A stretch of 64,000 nt of DNA from Stieleria maiorica. GTDB lineage: Bacteria; Planctomycetota; Planctomycetia; Pirellulales; Pirellulaceae. Below, piece after piece: positions 51,928-60,385 of the stretch. The notes beneath the pieces are model-generated. The model did no database searches, was not told the DNA's origin, and saw only the letters and a list, made by a program, of their open reading frames with translations. The stretch spans positions 767,774 through 831,773 of the forward strand of contig NZ_CP036264.1 in NCBI RefSeq assembly GCF_008035925.1, given 5' to 3'. Within the stretch, counting starts at the first letter, position 1. Each line of letters opens with the position of its first letter. A program made the translations under genes and the position numbers.

Positions 51928-53553
51928 CTATTTTGGGAAGAGTTCTTTTGCGACTTGCTGCAGTATTGCCGTGTCAACTTGCTCGAGTTCGCCGTCGATG
52001 GACGCGAGCACGTCAAAGGTGTCATCACGGTATTCGGCGCGCCATTTTGGATGGATCAGACGATACAGCGCTTGACCGGCGATTGCGTCGGGACGTTCGG
52101 GGGAAAGTGCGAAAGAAGTGATCTTTTCGGTCAACCGCGGCGGCATCTCGTCGACGGTGAAGGAGCGCGTTCGCTTGTTGAACTGAATCGTCAGATCCTC
52201 AGGAGACACTTCGACGACGATCACCGGAACCCCCTCGACATAGTCGAACGTGCCGCCGGTGTTGAGTGTCGCCAACCCGCGTCCGATCGCACCGCGATAG
52301 AAACTGGCCAGATCGGCGATGTCATAAAGCGAACTGGCGCGTTTGGATTGCTGGGCATTGAGCTTCAGTTTCAACAACGCCTCGGCGGCCGGTTTCATTT
52401 GATCCCAATCGGCCGCACGAATCAGTTGCTCCACTGCTTCGATTTTTTCCTGATTGGCGGCAATGTTGGCCGGAGTCATTGGGTCGGTCGCTTCGGCCGG
52501 CGCCGGTTGGGCAGGCATCGGCGACGGAGAGTCTGGCATCCCGGCCGGCGGGATCGGGCTGGGCGACGTCAAATCGCCTGGCACTTGATCGGACGGCATC
52601 GCGTCGGGTTGCGAATTGGAATCGCTCGGTACGCGACCGTCATCGGCCGGGATGCCGTCGTTGGGGCGGCGCAGCGATTCGGCGATCCCGCTGGCAGCCA
52701 CGTCTCCGAGCACGCCGTCGCTCGCTGGGGCAGCCGGCCGGGGCGGTTCCGGTTCAGGATCCGCATTGCCGATCACAATTCCGCCGCCGTCATCGCCCGG
52801 CGGCCGTACGGCGATCTGCCCGCCCTGGGTCAGAAATTGAAGCAAGCCGACGATGGCTCCCAGCATCACGATCACGAACAGCGCGAACAGGAACACCCCG
52901 GTCTTCTTTCGACGACGCTTCGTTTTCTGCTTCTTCGGAGGCGTCCAAGCGATCGGCGCGTTTCCCGCCGTGGCAACCGAAGCGGGCGTTGGCTGAGCGG
53001 GTTGGGCTGGTGTGTCCGTCGCTGGCGTGCCCGTCGCCGGCGCGCCCAGCGGTGGCGTGCCCAATACCGAGGCCGGCGTGGCGGGTTGGCTGACGTTTGC
53101 AGCACTGTTGGAGGTTGTCTGTGCGGGTGCCGATAGCCCCGGCGGCATTCCCAGCACGGCCGCGGGGGATGCCGTCGCGGGTTTGGATTTCGGTTTTGCG
53201 CTTGGCAACAGCGATGCCAAGGGATCGTCCGGTTCGCTTGTCGCAGTGTTGTCGGTCGTCGCTCCACCGCCGGCCGTGTCATCACCCGCGGCCAGACCGG
53301 CGTCCAAGGCACGGCGTTGTTGCGGATCTTCCAACTGTTTTCGCGCCGCTTCGGCCAGCTTGGCCGCCTGTTTCCAAACGGCCGGATCGGCGCTGGAGCG
53401 TGATTCCTTCAACGTCTGATAGACGCGTTTGATCGCCGCGGTGATTTTGGCGGTGTCCGGTTCTCCGCTCTTCAGCCCGAACACTTGGTAGGCGTTCGGT
53501 TTGCCGGTCGACATGCGGATCGGCAGCAAGTCAGAGAGTTTTGAAGCAGGCAT
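51928..53553 (-). CDS. Membrane protein with N-terminal J-like helical domain, function unknown
   Basis: A 541-residue protein. Residues 14-80 (YQVFGLKSGEPDTAKITAAI...RKQLEDPQQRRALD) resemble a J-domain-like or similar helical adaptor without the HPD motif. A long Pro/Ala/Thr-rich linker follows (to about residue 205). Then comes a basic stretch (KKQKTKRRRKK) and one membrane helix (GVFLFALFVIVMLGAIVGLL), so the N-terminal part is cytoplasmic. The extracytoplasmic half has another Pro/Asp-rich linker and a folded C-terminal domain of about 200 residues I do not recognise. It is directly adjacent to the argE-like gene downstream. Confidence 0.7.
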   Translation of the reverse strand: MPASKLSDLLPIRMSTGKPNAYQVFGLKSGEPDTAKITAAIKRVYQTLKESRSSADPAVWKQAAKLAEAARKQLEDPQQRRALDAGLAAGDDTAGGGATTDNTATSEPDDPLASLLPSAKPKSKPATASPAAVLGMPPGLSAPAQTTSNSAANVSQPATPASVLGTPPLGAPATGTPATDTPAQPAQPTPASVATAGNAPIAWTPPKKQKTKRRRKKTGVFLFALFVIVMLGAIVGLLQFLTQGGQIAVRPPGDDGGGIVIGNADPEPEPPRPAAPASDGVLGDVAASGIAESLRRPNDGIPADDGRVPSDSNSQPDAMPSDQVPGDLTSPSPIPPAGMPDSPSPMPAQPAPAEATDPMTPANIAANQEKIEAVEQLIRAADWDQMKPAAEALLKLKLNAQQSKRASSLYDIADLASFYRGAIGRGLATLNTGGTFDYVEGVPVIVVEVSPEDLTIQFNKRTRSFTVDEMPPRLTEKITSFALSPERPDAIAGQALYRLIHPKWRAEYRDDTFDVLASIDGELEQVDTAILQQVAKELFPK

Positions 53554-53592
53554 TTCTTCGGTGGGCGGGGAGTCGGTGGACGCGTGGGCACC

Positions 53593-54480
53593 TTATTTTA
53601 GCCCGCTGGGGGCAATCTGACATTGCTGAATTGCCAGATCCAAAATCCCCAAGCAGACCAAATGGGGCACCTGTTGATGTAGGGCCCGCAAATACGGAGA
53701 AAGTGTCGCCGCATCTCCACCGCAAAGGACAATTGGTAAACTTTCGACTGCATCGTCGTCGGGGCACGCATACTCCTGGGCCAAACGCTCCACCCCCCCG
53801 ACGACCGCTGCCAGCACGCCCAATCGAATCGCCTGTTGCGTGTTGGTCGCCGGCATCATCGCTGCGACTTCGGCCGGATCGATGCGCTGGGTCGCTTGTT
53901 GCAGTCCTTCCGTGCCGGTCGCCAGGGCCGCGTGTTGCAAACGGATCCCCGGCAGGATCGCTCCACCGACAAATACCGGCCGAGCGTCAGAATCGGGACG
54001 GACGCAATCGACCGTCACCGCCGACCCCGCGTCGACCACCACCAACGGTGCCGCAAACCGGGTCGATGCCGCATACGCGCTCAACAATCGATCGATCCCG
54101 ACCTTTTCGGGTGCATCGACCTTGATGCGCAGCGGGACGTCTTCAAACGTCAGGTTGTGCCATGCCTGTTGTCGGTCGGGAGCCGATTCCGCTGCGGAAT
54201 CCGCGACGCCCAACACTGCGTCCTTCAGTGGGCGGCTGGCGGCATGGTTGACCGTCGAAACCCACCAGGAGACCGTCGCCTGTCCGGCGTGCTGCCGCAC
54301 CCAGCGGCAGATCTGCTGGTCCCATCGCGGTTGGTCCAAGGGGAACGATTGATAGCGCACCGGTGCGTCGCCGGCGCTCAGGTCCCCTGCGGCCGTGATC
54401 AGCTCGGACACCTTTGCCAGGGCAACTTTAATCGCCGAGTTTCCCACATCGATCGCAGCGATCGTCTCTCGTGGCGTCAC
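53593..54480 (-). CDS. coaX: Type III pantothenate kinase
   Basis: A 295-residue ASKHA-fold kinase catalysing pantothenate to 4'-phosphopantothenate, the first step of CoA synthesis. The P-loop-like opening [14 protein letters not shown] (8-21), [11 protein letters not shown] with the pantothenate-binding GxDR (near 127), [12 protein letters not shown] and [11 protein letters not shown] are all diagnostic of CoaX. Starts at GTG 54480, which overlaps the obg stop by four bases (GTGA). The two are thus translationally coupled. Confidence 0.93.
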   Translation of the reverse strand: MTPRETIAAIDVGNSAIKVALAKVSELITAAGDLSAGDAPVRYQSFPLDQPRWDQQICRWVRQHAGQATVSWWVSTVNHAASRPLKDAVLGVADSAAESAPDRQQAWHNLTFEDVPLRIKVDAPEKVGIDRLLSAYAASTRFAAPLVVVDAGSAVTVDCVRPDSDARPVFVGGAILPGIRLQHAALATGTEGLQQATQRIDPAEVAAMMPATNTQQAIRLGVLAAVVGGVERLAQEYACPDDDAVESLPIVLCGGDAATLSPYLRALHQQVPHLVCLGILDLAIQQCQIAPSGLK

Positions 54481-55640
54481 GGCATATCCTTCGCCGGGGC
54501 ATCCGCGGTCGATTCAAAGTCTTTGGCTTGATGGTCATCCGAAAGCTGCGCGGTCGCTCCCCGCAGGTGCGGCGGGACCCTTCGCTTTTCAATCGGTTGT
54601 TCCGATTCACGCAGCAACGGAATGTCCTCGCCGGCATCCAGCAGTGCCTTGCGACGTTGTTGCACCTGCGCCATGACCTGTTCGGTGAACTCGGTCAGGC
54701 CGGCACCGGTCATGGCACTGATCAGCAAGACTTGGCGGCCGGTTTCTTCGCGCAGTCGCTCGGCGACCTCCGCCGCTTGTGGCAGTTCACTTTTGGTGAC
54801 GACCAAAATTTCGTCGCGCTCAGCCAGGGCCGCATCGTACTGCGACAACTCGGCGCGAATCGCGCGGTAATTGTCCAGCGGATCGGACTGATCGGTCGGT
54901 TCCGGTTCGACCAGATGGACCAGCAAACCGGCGCGTTCAATGTGCCGCAGAAACTCGTGACCGAGTCCCAGCCCGTCACTGGCGCCTTCGATCAGCCCCG
55001 GAATGTCGGCCAGGACAAACGACCGCGCTTCATCAAGATCGACGATCCCCAAATTGGGATGTTTGGTCGTGAATGGGTAGTCGGCGATTTCCGGTCGGGC
55101 GCTGGTGATCCGGCTGAGCAGGGTGCTCTTTCCCGCGTTGGGTTTGCCGACCAGCCCGACGTCGGCGATCGAACGTAATTCCAGGATCACGATTCGGACT
55201 TCACCCTCTTCGCCCTTGGTGAATTCGCGCGGTGCCTGGTTGGTGCTGCTTTTGAAGTGGGCGTTGCCCTTGCCACCCTTGCCGCCTCGGGCGACGACGA
55301 ACGAATCGCTGTGATGTTTCAGGTCCTTGATCACGAACCCCTGTTCGGCATCGATCACCAGCGTGCCCGGCGGGACGAACAAAGTCTGGTCCTCTGCCTT
55401 GCGGCCGTGTCGCATCGCGCCTTGGCCTGGCCGGCCGTTACCCGCCCGAATGAACTTTCGGTTGGCAAACGCGGCCAGGGAATTGACCCCCAATCGGGCT
55501 TCCAGGATCAAGCTGGCGCCTTGTCCGCCGTTGCCGCCGTCGGGCCCCCCGCGGGGAATGTATTTTTCCCGGCGCATGCTGGAACACCCGTCCCCGCCTT
55601 TTCCGGCGTGAAGTTCAATTTGGACGCGATCGACGAACAT
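54477..55640 (-). CDS. obg: Obg/CgtA ribosome-assembly GTPase, altered G4 motif
   Basis: A 387-residue Obg GTPase. The N-terminal glycine-rich fold is complete ([30 protein letters not shown]). In the G domain G1 is GKPNAGKS (165-172), G2 is TTKHPNLG, G3 is DIPGLIEGA (212-220), and G5 is ISAM (308-311). G4, normally NKxD and guanine-specific, reads TKSE (282-285). The C-terminal OCT region is short and polar. It is an essential protein for 50S maturation and growth control. The G4 change might relax nucleotide specificity or be compensated. Confidence 0.94.
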   Translation of the reverse strand: MFVDRVQIELHAGKGGDGCSSMRREKYIPRGGPDGGNGGQGASLILEARLGVNSLAAFANRKFIRAGNGRPGQGAMRHGRKAEDQTLFVPPGTLVIDAEQGFVIKDLKHHSDSFVVARGGKGGKGNAHFKSSTNQAPREFTKGEEGEVRIVILELRSIADVGLVGKPNAGKSTLLSRITSARPEIADYPFTTKHPNLGIVDLDEARSFVLADIPGLIEGASDGLGLGHEFLRHIERAGLLVHLVEPEPTDQSDPLDNYRAIRAELSQYDAALAERDEILVVTKSELPQAAEVAERLREETGRQVLLISAMTGAGLTEFTEQVMAQVQQRRKALLDAGEDIPLLRESEQPIEKRRVPPHLRGATAQLSDDHQAKDFESTADAPAKDMP

Positions 55641-55674
55641 CGTTGTTATCGGCGAGAGTGTGAAGATGAATTCA

Positions 55675-56232
55675 TCACTCTAACATGGTGGGGCCGCGCA
55701 TCGCAGTGACCCCACAGCGGTTTTCGACGATTTCGAAGTGGTGCAGCAGGTGTCCGGCGGTCAGCCAGGCGAGCGAACGCACCGTCACGTGGTACCCGGC
55801 GACGGTGCCGGCAGCGTCCCAAGCCCGCGGTGTCAAACGTTGCAGCAGCCCCAGGTTCGCTTTCCGCAGGTCTCCCAATTCGGTGACCAGGGCGGAAAAG
55901 TTGCCCAGACCGAAGCGGCTGTCGGCGGAGACGTTTTCGTCCCAATTGGGCAGCGTCGGCTCGCTGCCGTCGGCCAGACACATGATCCGATAGCCGAACA
56001 TCCGCTCGGCGTTGGCACAGTGTTCAAAGACTTGCCGAATCGTCCATTGATAGGGGCCGTGAACGCGGTCGACCTGTTCGGTGCTGATGCTGCCGGCCAA
56101 GTCACAGATCCAGTGCAATTGGCTGCGGAGGGTTTCGATCGCACACCGCCCTTCGACACGCGCGATCAAGTCACGGTGATAATCACTGTCGTACTCCGCG
56201 GACTCGGGACGGCGGCTGGCAAGACGACTCAT
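55675..56232 (-). CDS. DinB-family (four-helix, DUF664-like) protein
   Basis: A 185-residue protein from ATG 56232 ([11 protein letters not shown]); the frame extends upstream, but those residues are low-complexity. [20 protein letters not shown] and [19 protein letters not shown] supply the His residues of the DinB-like metal site (H-x3...H-x3-H), typical of the four-helix DinB/YfiT family. These often act as thiol-S-transferases or maleylpyruvate isomerase relatives with bacillithiol or mycothiol, but the specific role here is not known. Confidence 0.85.
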   Translation of the reverse strand: MSRLASRRPESAEYDSDYHRDLIARVEGRCAIETLRSQLHWICDLAGSISTEQVDRVHGPYQWTIRQVFEHCANAERMFGYRIMCLADGSEPTLPNWDENVSADSRFGLGNFSALVTELGDLRKANLGLLQRLTPRAWDAAGTVAGYHVTVRSLAWLTAGHLLHHFEIVENRCGVTAMRGPTMLE

Positions 56233-56303
56233 GGTGTTCTCTTTCGGGCGTGCAATTTCAGTGGACGCCCGAAAGTCTAACGCTCTGACCGGCCGACGAG
56301 TAG

Positions 56304-57518
56304 CTATTCGATCGGGCCGTCCGACTTCAAGGAGTGGTAGCTGGCGATCGTCAGCTTGTCGGCTTCCGTTTTCTTGCTGGTCCAAATCACGGTGCCGACG
56401 CCGGTCGGCACGTCAAAACCGTTGTTGATGTATTGATCACCGTTGGTGTCGTACAACGCCTGCACCGAACCGTCGGCCATCAAGCAGTTGGCGATGCCGT
56501 TGTGCAGCGGCATGATGCCGCGGTAGTCCTGGCGGGTATAAAAGTTCAGCTGCTTGTACCAGCCGGCCGGTCCAGTGCGCGGTACGCCGGCGATGAACTG
56601 GGGCGTTTTCAGGTAGTTCGCGTTGGGAGTCTCCGGAGTGCCGTCGCCATCCAAGTCCATTTGCAAGACATTGCCGATCGGTCCGCCCACGATCGGGGTG
56701 GTGTAAAGGCCGCCGGCGGGCAGCCGCTCGCCGATCGTCGCACTCAGATATCCTGACGGCGTGGCGTCACAGAGCAGCGGCACGGTGGAAAGCGTCGCCC
56801 GCGACCCGTCCAGGTACTGCACCTCCAAGGGCCCCTTGGTCACGTTCCTGCCGCGTGGATCCATGTCGGCACAGGCCGGATTGATCGGCGCGAGATTGCC
56901 GTCAGCGGACAGATTGAATTCGGTCCGCAGCATGAACCAAGACGCCGCGTAGTTGGTGTTGTAGCCTTCGTCGATCATCTTTTTGGCCACGAGCGCCGTG
57001 CGTGCCGGCGTTTTCGGTGGGATCGCATCATTGGCGATCTTGCGCGCGATGTTGGAGACGACGACGCCGGACGAATCGGTGTACGGTTCGGTGCCGAGCC
57101 GAGCGGATTCGTCGAAACAGCTATCGGCGGCAAAGCTGGTCAGCGGCAACGAGACCATTTCCTCGATCACTTTGCTGCTGCGTGCGGTGTTGCTCGGACA
57201 CAGCATCTCACCGGGCAGGATGCCGCGCGTGACCAGGTCGGAAACCCAGCCCACTTCGGTCGGCACGCCGTCGCGTTTGAAATCAAAACTGCCCGAGCAA
57301 AACGCCCCGCCGGGCGTTTGCGTGCTGCGAGCCAGCAGGCCGATCCCGAATTGCCGCAAGTTGGACTGACAGGCAGCCGAGCGGGCCGCTTCACGGGCCT
57401 TGCTAAGTGCCGGCATCGCCATCGATGCCAGCAGCCCGATAATGGCGATCACGACCAGAAGTTCGATCAGGGTGAATCCAACTCGCGACTGGGGAGGTCG
57501 CATGCGCTGGGTTTTCAT
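56304..57518 (-). CDS. Type II secretion/DUF1559-like pseudopilin with H-X9-DG motif
   Basis: A 404-residue protein from ATG 57518. The frame to 57617 adds Arg-rich residues and is not supported. The prepilin motif [20 protein letters not shown] (Glu at +5) starts near residue 14, preceded by a basic leader. A domain of pilin-derived type follows, with [43 protein letters not shown] carries the H-X9-DG-type motif. Two Cys-containing strands and an acidic loop [12 protein letters not shown] are also present; the latter could bind calcium. It is a second such protein in the window, not linked to the one at 24169. Confidence 0.9.
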   Translation of the reverse strand: MKTQRMRPPQSRVGFTLIELLVVIAIIGLLASMAMPALSKAREAARSAACQSNLRQFGIGLLARSTQTPGGAFCSGSFDFKRDGVPTEVGWVSDLVTRGILPGEMLCPSNTARSSKVIEEMVSLPLTSFAADSCFDESARLGTEPYTDSSGVVVSNIARKIANDAIPPKTPARTALVAKKMIDEGYNTNYAASWFMLRTEFNLSADGNLAPINPACADMDPRGRNVTKGPLEVQYLDGSRATLSTVPLLCDATPSGYLSATIGERLPAGGLYTTPIVGGPIGNVLQMDLDGDGTPETPNANYLKTPQFIAGVPRTGPAGWYKQLNFYTRQDYRGIMPLHNGIANCLMADGSVQALYDTNGDQYINNGFDVPTGVGTVIWTSKKTEADKLTIASYHSLKSDGPIE

Positions 57519-57762
57519 GGATCCGGCCTTGCAATGACAGGTGTTTGATTGAGTCCGATGTAGCGGAGAAGTTCGTTGCAAAGGCCTGAAACGACAATGC
57601 CAAAACCGTTTTCTCACGTCTTCTTCACGGCTCCTTCACGAATGCGGCGGCCGGATTTCACCAACCCGTCTTCCGGTAAGAATTGCCCCCCTTGCCCCTC
57701 CACTGATACGCCGTTGCCCGTCCTGCCCCGAATCGGCGATGGCCCGCTAGAATATCCGGCCC

Positions 57763-59052
57763 ATGAATCCATTACCGACCGAATCCGACATTTCAACGCA
57801 GTGGCAGCTCGACCGATCCCAAATCGAAACGCTGCAACTTGAGCGGCTGAATGCCATCTTGGCGACCGCGATCCGAAACAAGTTTTATCGCGATCGATAC
57901 GCAGACCTGCAGCTCCCGTTGCATTCGCTGGACCAACTGTCTCAGTTGCCGCTGGTGACCAAGTCGGACATGGTCGCGCCGTCGCCAGGGGATCCGGGGC
58001 GGATCTTCGCATTGCCACGCGAGCAATACAGCAGGTTTCACCAGACCAGTGGGACCAGCGGTCATCCGATGCCGGTGCTCGATACGCAGCAGGACTGGCA
58101 GTGGTGGCTGGATTGTTGGCGACACGTGCTGCATGCCGCCGACATCCGCGCCAGTGACGTCGCCATGATGGCGTTCTCCTTCGGCCCGTTCATCGGATTC
58201 TGGACCGCCAGCGACGCATTGGTGGCCGCCGGTGCGTTGGTGATCCCCGGCGGCGGAATGTCCAGCGAGACACGACTGCAAATGATCGTCGAACAACAAT
58301 GCACCGTTGTCTGCTGCACACCAACCTATGCCTTGCACCTGATCGCCGTTGCCGAAAAACTTGGCATCGATCTGACGCAGACGGCCGTTTCACGATTGAT
58401 CGTCGCCGGCGAACCCGGTGGCAGCGCTCCGGCGATTCGGTCCCGCATCCAAGCCGGTTGGAACGCGACCGTAATCGACCACAGCGGCGCAAGCGAAATC
58501 GGGGCGTGGGGATTTGGCAGCCGGGACGGATCGGGGCTGCACGTGATCGAAACCGAATTCATCGCCCAGCGGTTGTGCTTCGATGATGATCATCCAGACG
58601 GCAGACCAGCAGCCGATGGCGAAGAAGCGGAGCTGGTTCTGACCGGACTCGGCCGCCACGGTGGACCCGCGATTCGCTATCGCACCGGCGATATCGTGCG
58701 AGGATTTCAACAACACGATCACCCCTGTCGCTTCTTGTTTCTCGATGGCGGGGTGCTCGGCCGCAGCGACGACATGATGGTCGTCCGCGGTGTCAACGTC
58801 TTCCCCAGCAGCATCGAATCGATCGTCCGACAGCTAAACCCGACCGCCGAGTTTCGTATGATCGTGACCAAGCAGGGCGAAATGGATTCGCTGGCCGTGG
58901 AGGCCGAATTGAGTGAATCCGACTGCCGACAGCTCGCCGAGTTGTTTCAAAAGCGTTTGGCGATGCGTGTCGCGGTGACTCCCGTCCCCGCCGAATCATT
59001 GCCGCGTTTCCAAGCCAAGGCAAAACGCATGGTCGATCAGCGGCCGAAATGA
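57763..59052 (+). CDS. Phenylacetate-CoA ligase-like AMP-forming enzyme
   Basis: A 429-residue ANL-superfamily adenylate-forming enzyme of the PaaK/CapK type. The P-loop FHQTSGTSGHPMPV is at about residue 92, the substrate region YRTGDIV near 306 and the C-terminal lid DDMMVVRGVNVFPSSIE near 341, so it can adenylate a carboxylate and pass it to CoA. The acid may be phenylacetate, another aryl acid or a cell-wall modification donor. No phenylacetate pathway genes are adjacent. It is monocistronic and followed by a 670-base non-coding stretch. Confidence 0.82.
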   Translation: MNPLPTESDISTQWQLDRSQIETLQLERLNAILATAIRNKFYRDRYADLQLPLHSLDQLSQLPLVTKSDMVAPSPGDPGRIFALPREQYSRFHQTSGTSGHPMPVLDTQQDWQWWLDCWRHVLHAADIRASDVAMMAFSFGPFIGFWTASDALVAAGALVIPGGGMSSETRLQMIVEQQCTVVCCTPTYALHLIAVAEKLGIDLTQTAVSRLIVAGEPGGSAPAIRSRIQAGWNATVIDHSGASEIGAWGFGSRDGSGLHVIETEFIAQRLCFDDDHPDGRPAADGEEAELVLTGLGRHGGPAIRYRTGDIVRGFQQHDHPCRFLFLDGGVLGRSDDMMVVRGVNVFPSSIESIVRQLNPTAEFRMIVTKQGEMDSLAVEAELSESDCRQLAELFQKRLAMRVAVTPVPAESLPRFQAKAKRMVDQRPK

Positions 59053-59218
59053 GCAAGCCGATACGCTCATCGAGAACACCACGGGTGAATTGACGATGCA
59101 CCGACACCCCCGATTGACACGCAGAGGGTTTGGCGTCATTTCGCCAGATTCGCATTGACCCTGGCGTCGGTTCGCCGTACCATCGCTTGACTTGATTGGA
59201 CCAACGGTCCCCCCGAGC

Positions 59219-59253
59219 AAAAAAAAACGCACGACGCCCGAAAGCGTCGTGCG
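59219..59253 (-). terminator. Orphan intrinsic terminator (minus strand)
   Basis: A perfect 10-bp stem (cgcacgacgc / gcgtcgtgcg, 59228-59237 with 59244-59253), six-base loop, and on the minus strand nine T (59227 to 59219). No minus-strand protein gene lies upstream of it for more than 450 bases, so it probably ends a small RNA or a remote transcript. Confidence 0.85.
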
Positions 59254-59472
59254 ATGCTGGATTTCCAACAAGTGCCCCTTTTGGCATCCGGCATTTGGAA
59301 TGAGGTCTCAGTCATTTTCGGTCACTTTTGCCCCAAGTGATCGTTTGGCTGAGGCCTTTTTTCTTACTCCTTCTGGATGCTATGGACACCCAGAAATCGC
59401 TGCCATATCAGTTGGCAAGAAAAACGAGATTTTGTTGAAATCCCCGTGTTTTGCGGCCCTTTAGCGAGGGGT

Positions 59473-59488
59473 TGGCATACTTCTTGCT
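59473..59488 (+). promoter_or_regulatory. Candidate sigma-54 (-24/-12) promoter
   Basis: ttggcatacttcttgct has GG and GC separated by exactly ten bases (59474-59475 and 59486-59487), as required for RpoN promoters (TGGCAY-N5-TTGCW). It points toward the Uma2 gene about 235 bases away. No enhancer-binding regulator is nearby. Such a motif can occur by chance. Confidence 0.4.
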
Positions 59489-59605
59489 GGGGTGTTTTGT
59501 GGTTTTTTGCAGCCCTTTTGGGGGTCGTCATCGGGCTCTCTGGTCAGTTCACCCCTTGACAGTCGTTTTGAACGCGCCGGGCCGCTTTGGACTTCGGGGC
59601 CGCGA

Positions 59606-59650
59606 GTGCTGTGTTTCAAAACGCTGTGTTTCAATTGGAACACAGCACTA
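59606..59650. repeat. gctgtgtttc direct and inverted repeats
   Basis: ctgtgtttca occurs twice 15 bases apart, and the second copy pairs with ggaacacagc to form a 9-bp stem around an aatt loop, just upstream of the Uma2 gene. Otherwise 59254-59721 holds no supported gene. Confidence 0.6.
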
Positions 59651-59721
59651 GAATGAAGGAAGTGCGCACTGCCGGGTTGCTTGCCGGTCCAATGCACCCC
59701 ACCAGTCCGTGAGCTTGCCCC

Positions 59722-60270
59722 ATGTCGATCGACCCCCACCCGTTTCCAACCTACACGGCCGAAGACTACGCGGCCTGGAAAGGTGACTGGGAACTCTGGG
59801 ACGGCGTGCCGATCGCGATGTCGCCGAGTCCATTTGGACGTCATCAGTCGGTCGTTGCGAAGACCGTCACGCACCTGACACTCGCCCTGGAGGCGAGCGA
59901 CTGTCACGCGACCGTCGTCTCGGAATTGGACTGGATTGTTCGCTCCGATACGGTCGTACGACCCGATGTGATGCTGATCTGTGGCGATCCACCCGATACC
60001 CATCAACGCGCGACACCCGCGCTGGTGGTAGAGGTTCTCTCCCCGTCGACCCAGGCGAATGATCGGGGGTTTAAACGGACGCTGTACCGGGAACAAGGCG
60101 TGGCGACTTATTTGATCGTTGATCCGATCCAAGAGACCGTCGAATCGATTCACATGGACGCTCCCGGCGCGGCGTCGACCGTCGTGTCGTCCATGAAATT
60201 GACGGTGTGCGATCACTGCGAGATCGACATCGACGCAGCGCGTTTTTTCCCAAAACGCCGTCCGGCCTGA
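59722..60270 (+). CDS. Uma2-family (DUF820) putative nuclease
   Basis: A 182-residue protein with the PD-(D/E)xK-like fold of Uma2/DUF820. WELWDGVPIAMSPSPFGRHQ is the conserved start, RPDVMLICG holds the catalytic Asp and ALVVEVLSPSTQANDRGFK the Glu and downstream Lys. These genes are extremely expanded in cyanobacteria and planctomycetes. Nuclease activity is predicted by fold only. It stands alone, with GC and style like its neighbours. Confidence 0.88.
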   Translation: MSIDPHPFPTYTAEDYAAWKGDWELWDGVPIAMSPSPFGRHQSVVAKTVTHLTLALEASDCHATVVSELDWIVRSDTVVRPDVMLICGDPPDTHQRATPALVVEVLSPSTQANDRGFKRTLYREQGVATYLIVDPIQETVESIHMDAPGAASTVVSSMKLTVCDHCEIDIDAARFFPKRRPA

Positions 60271-60385
60271 CCGGACTGCATCTCGTTGCCATTGCTACGC
60301 GCGCCAGATTCTCCCCGTTGCGCGGTGCCATGATTCGTCTCTACACCACTAGAGCCTCCGTTTTCTAGTACGATCGATGATTGGT

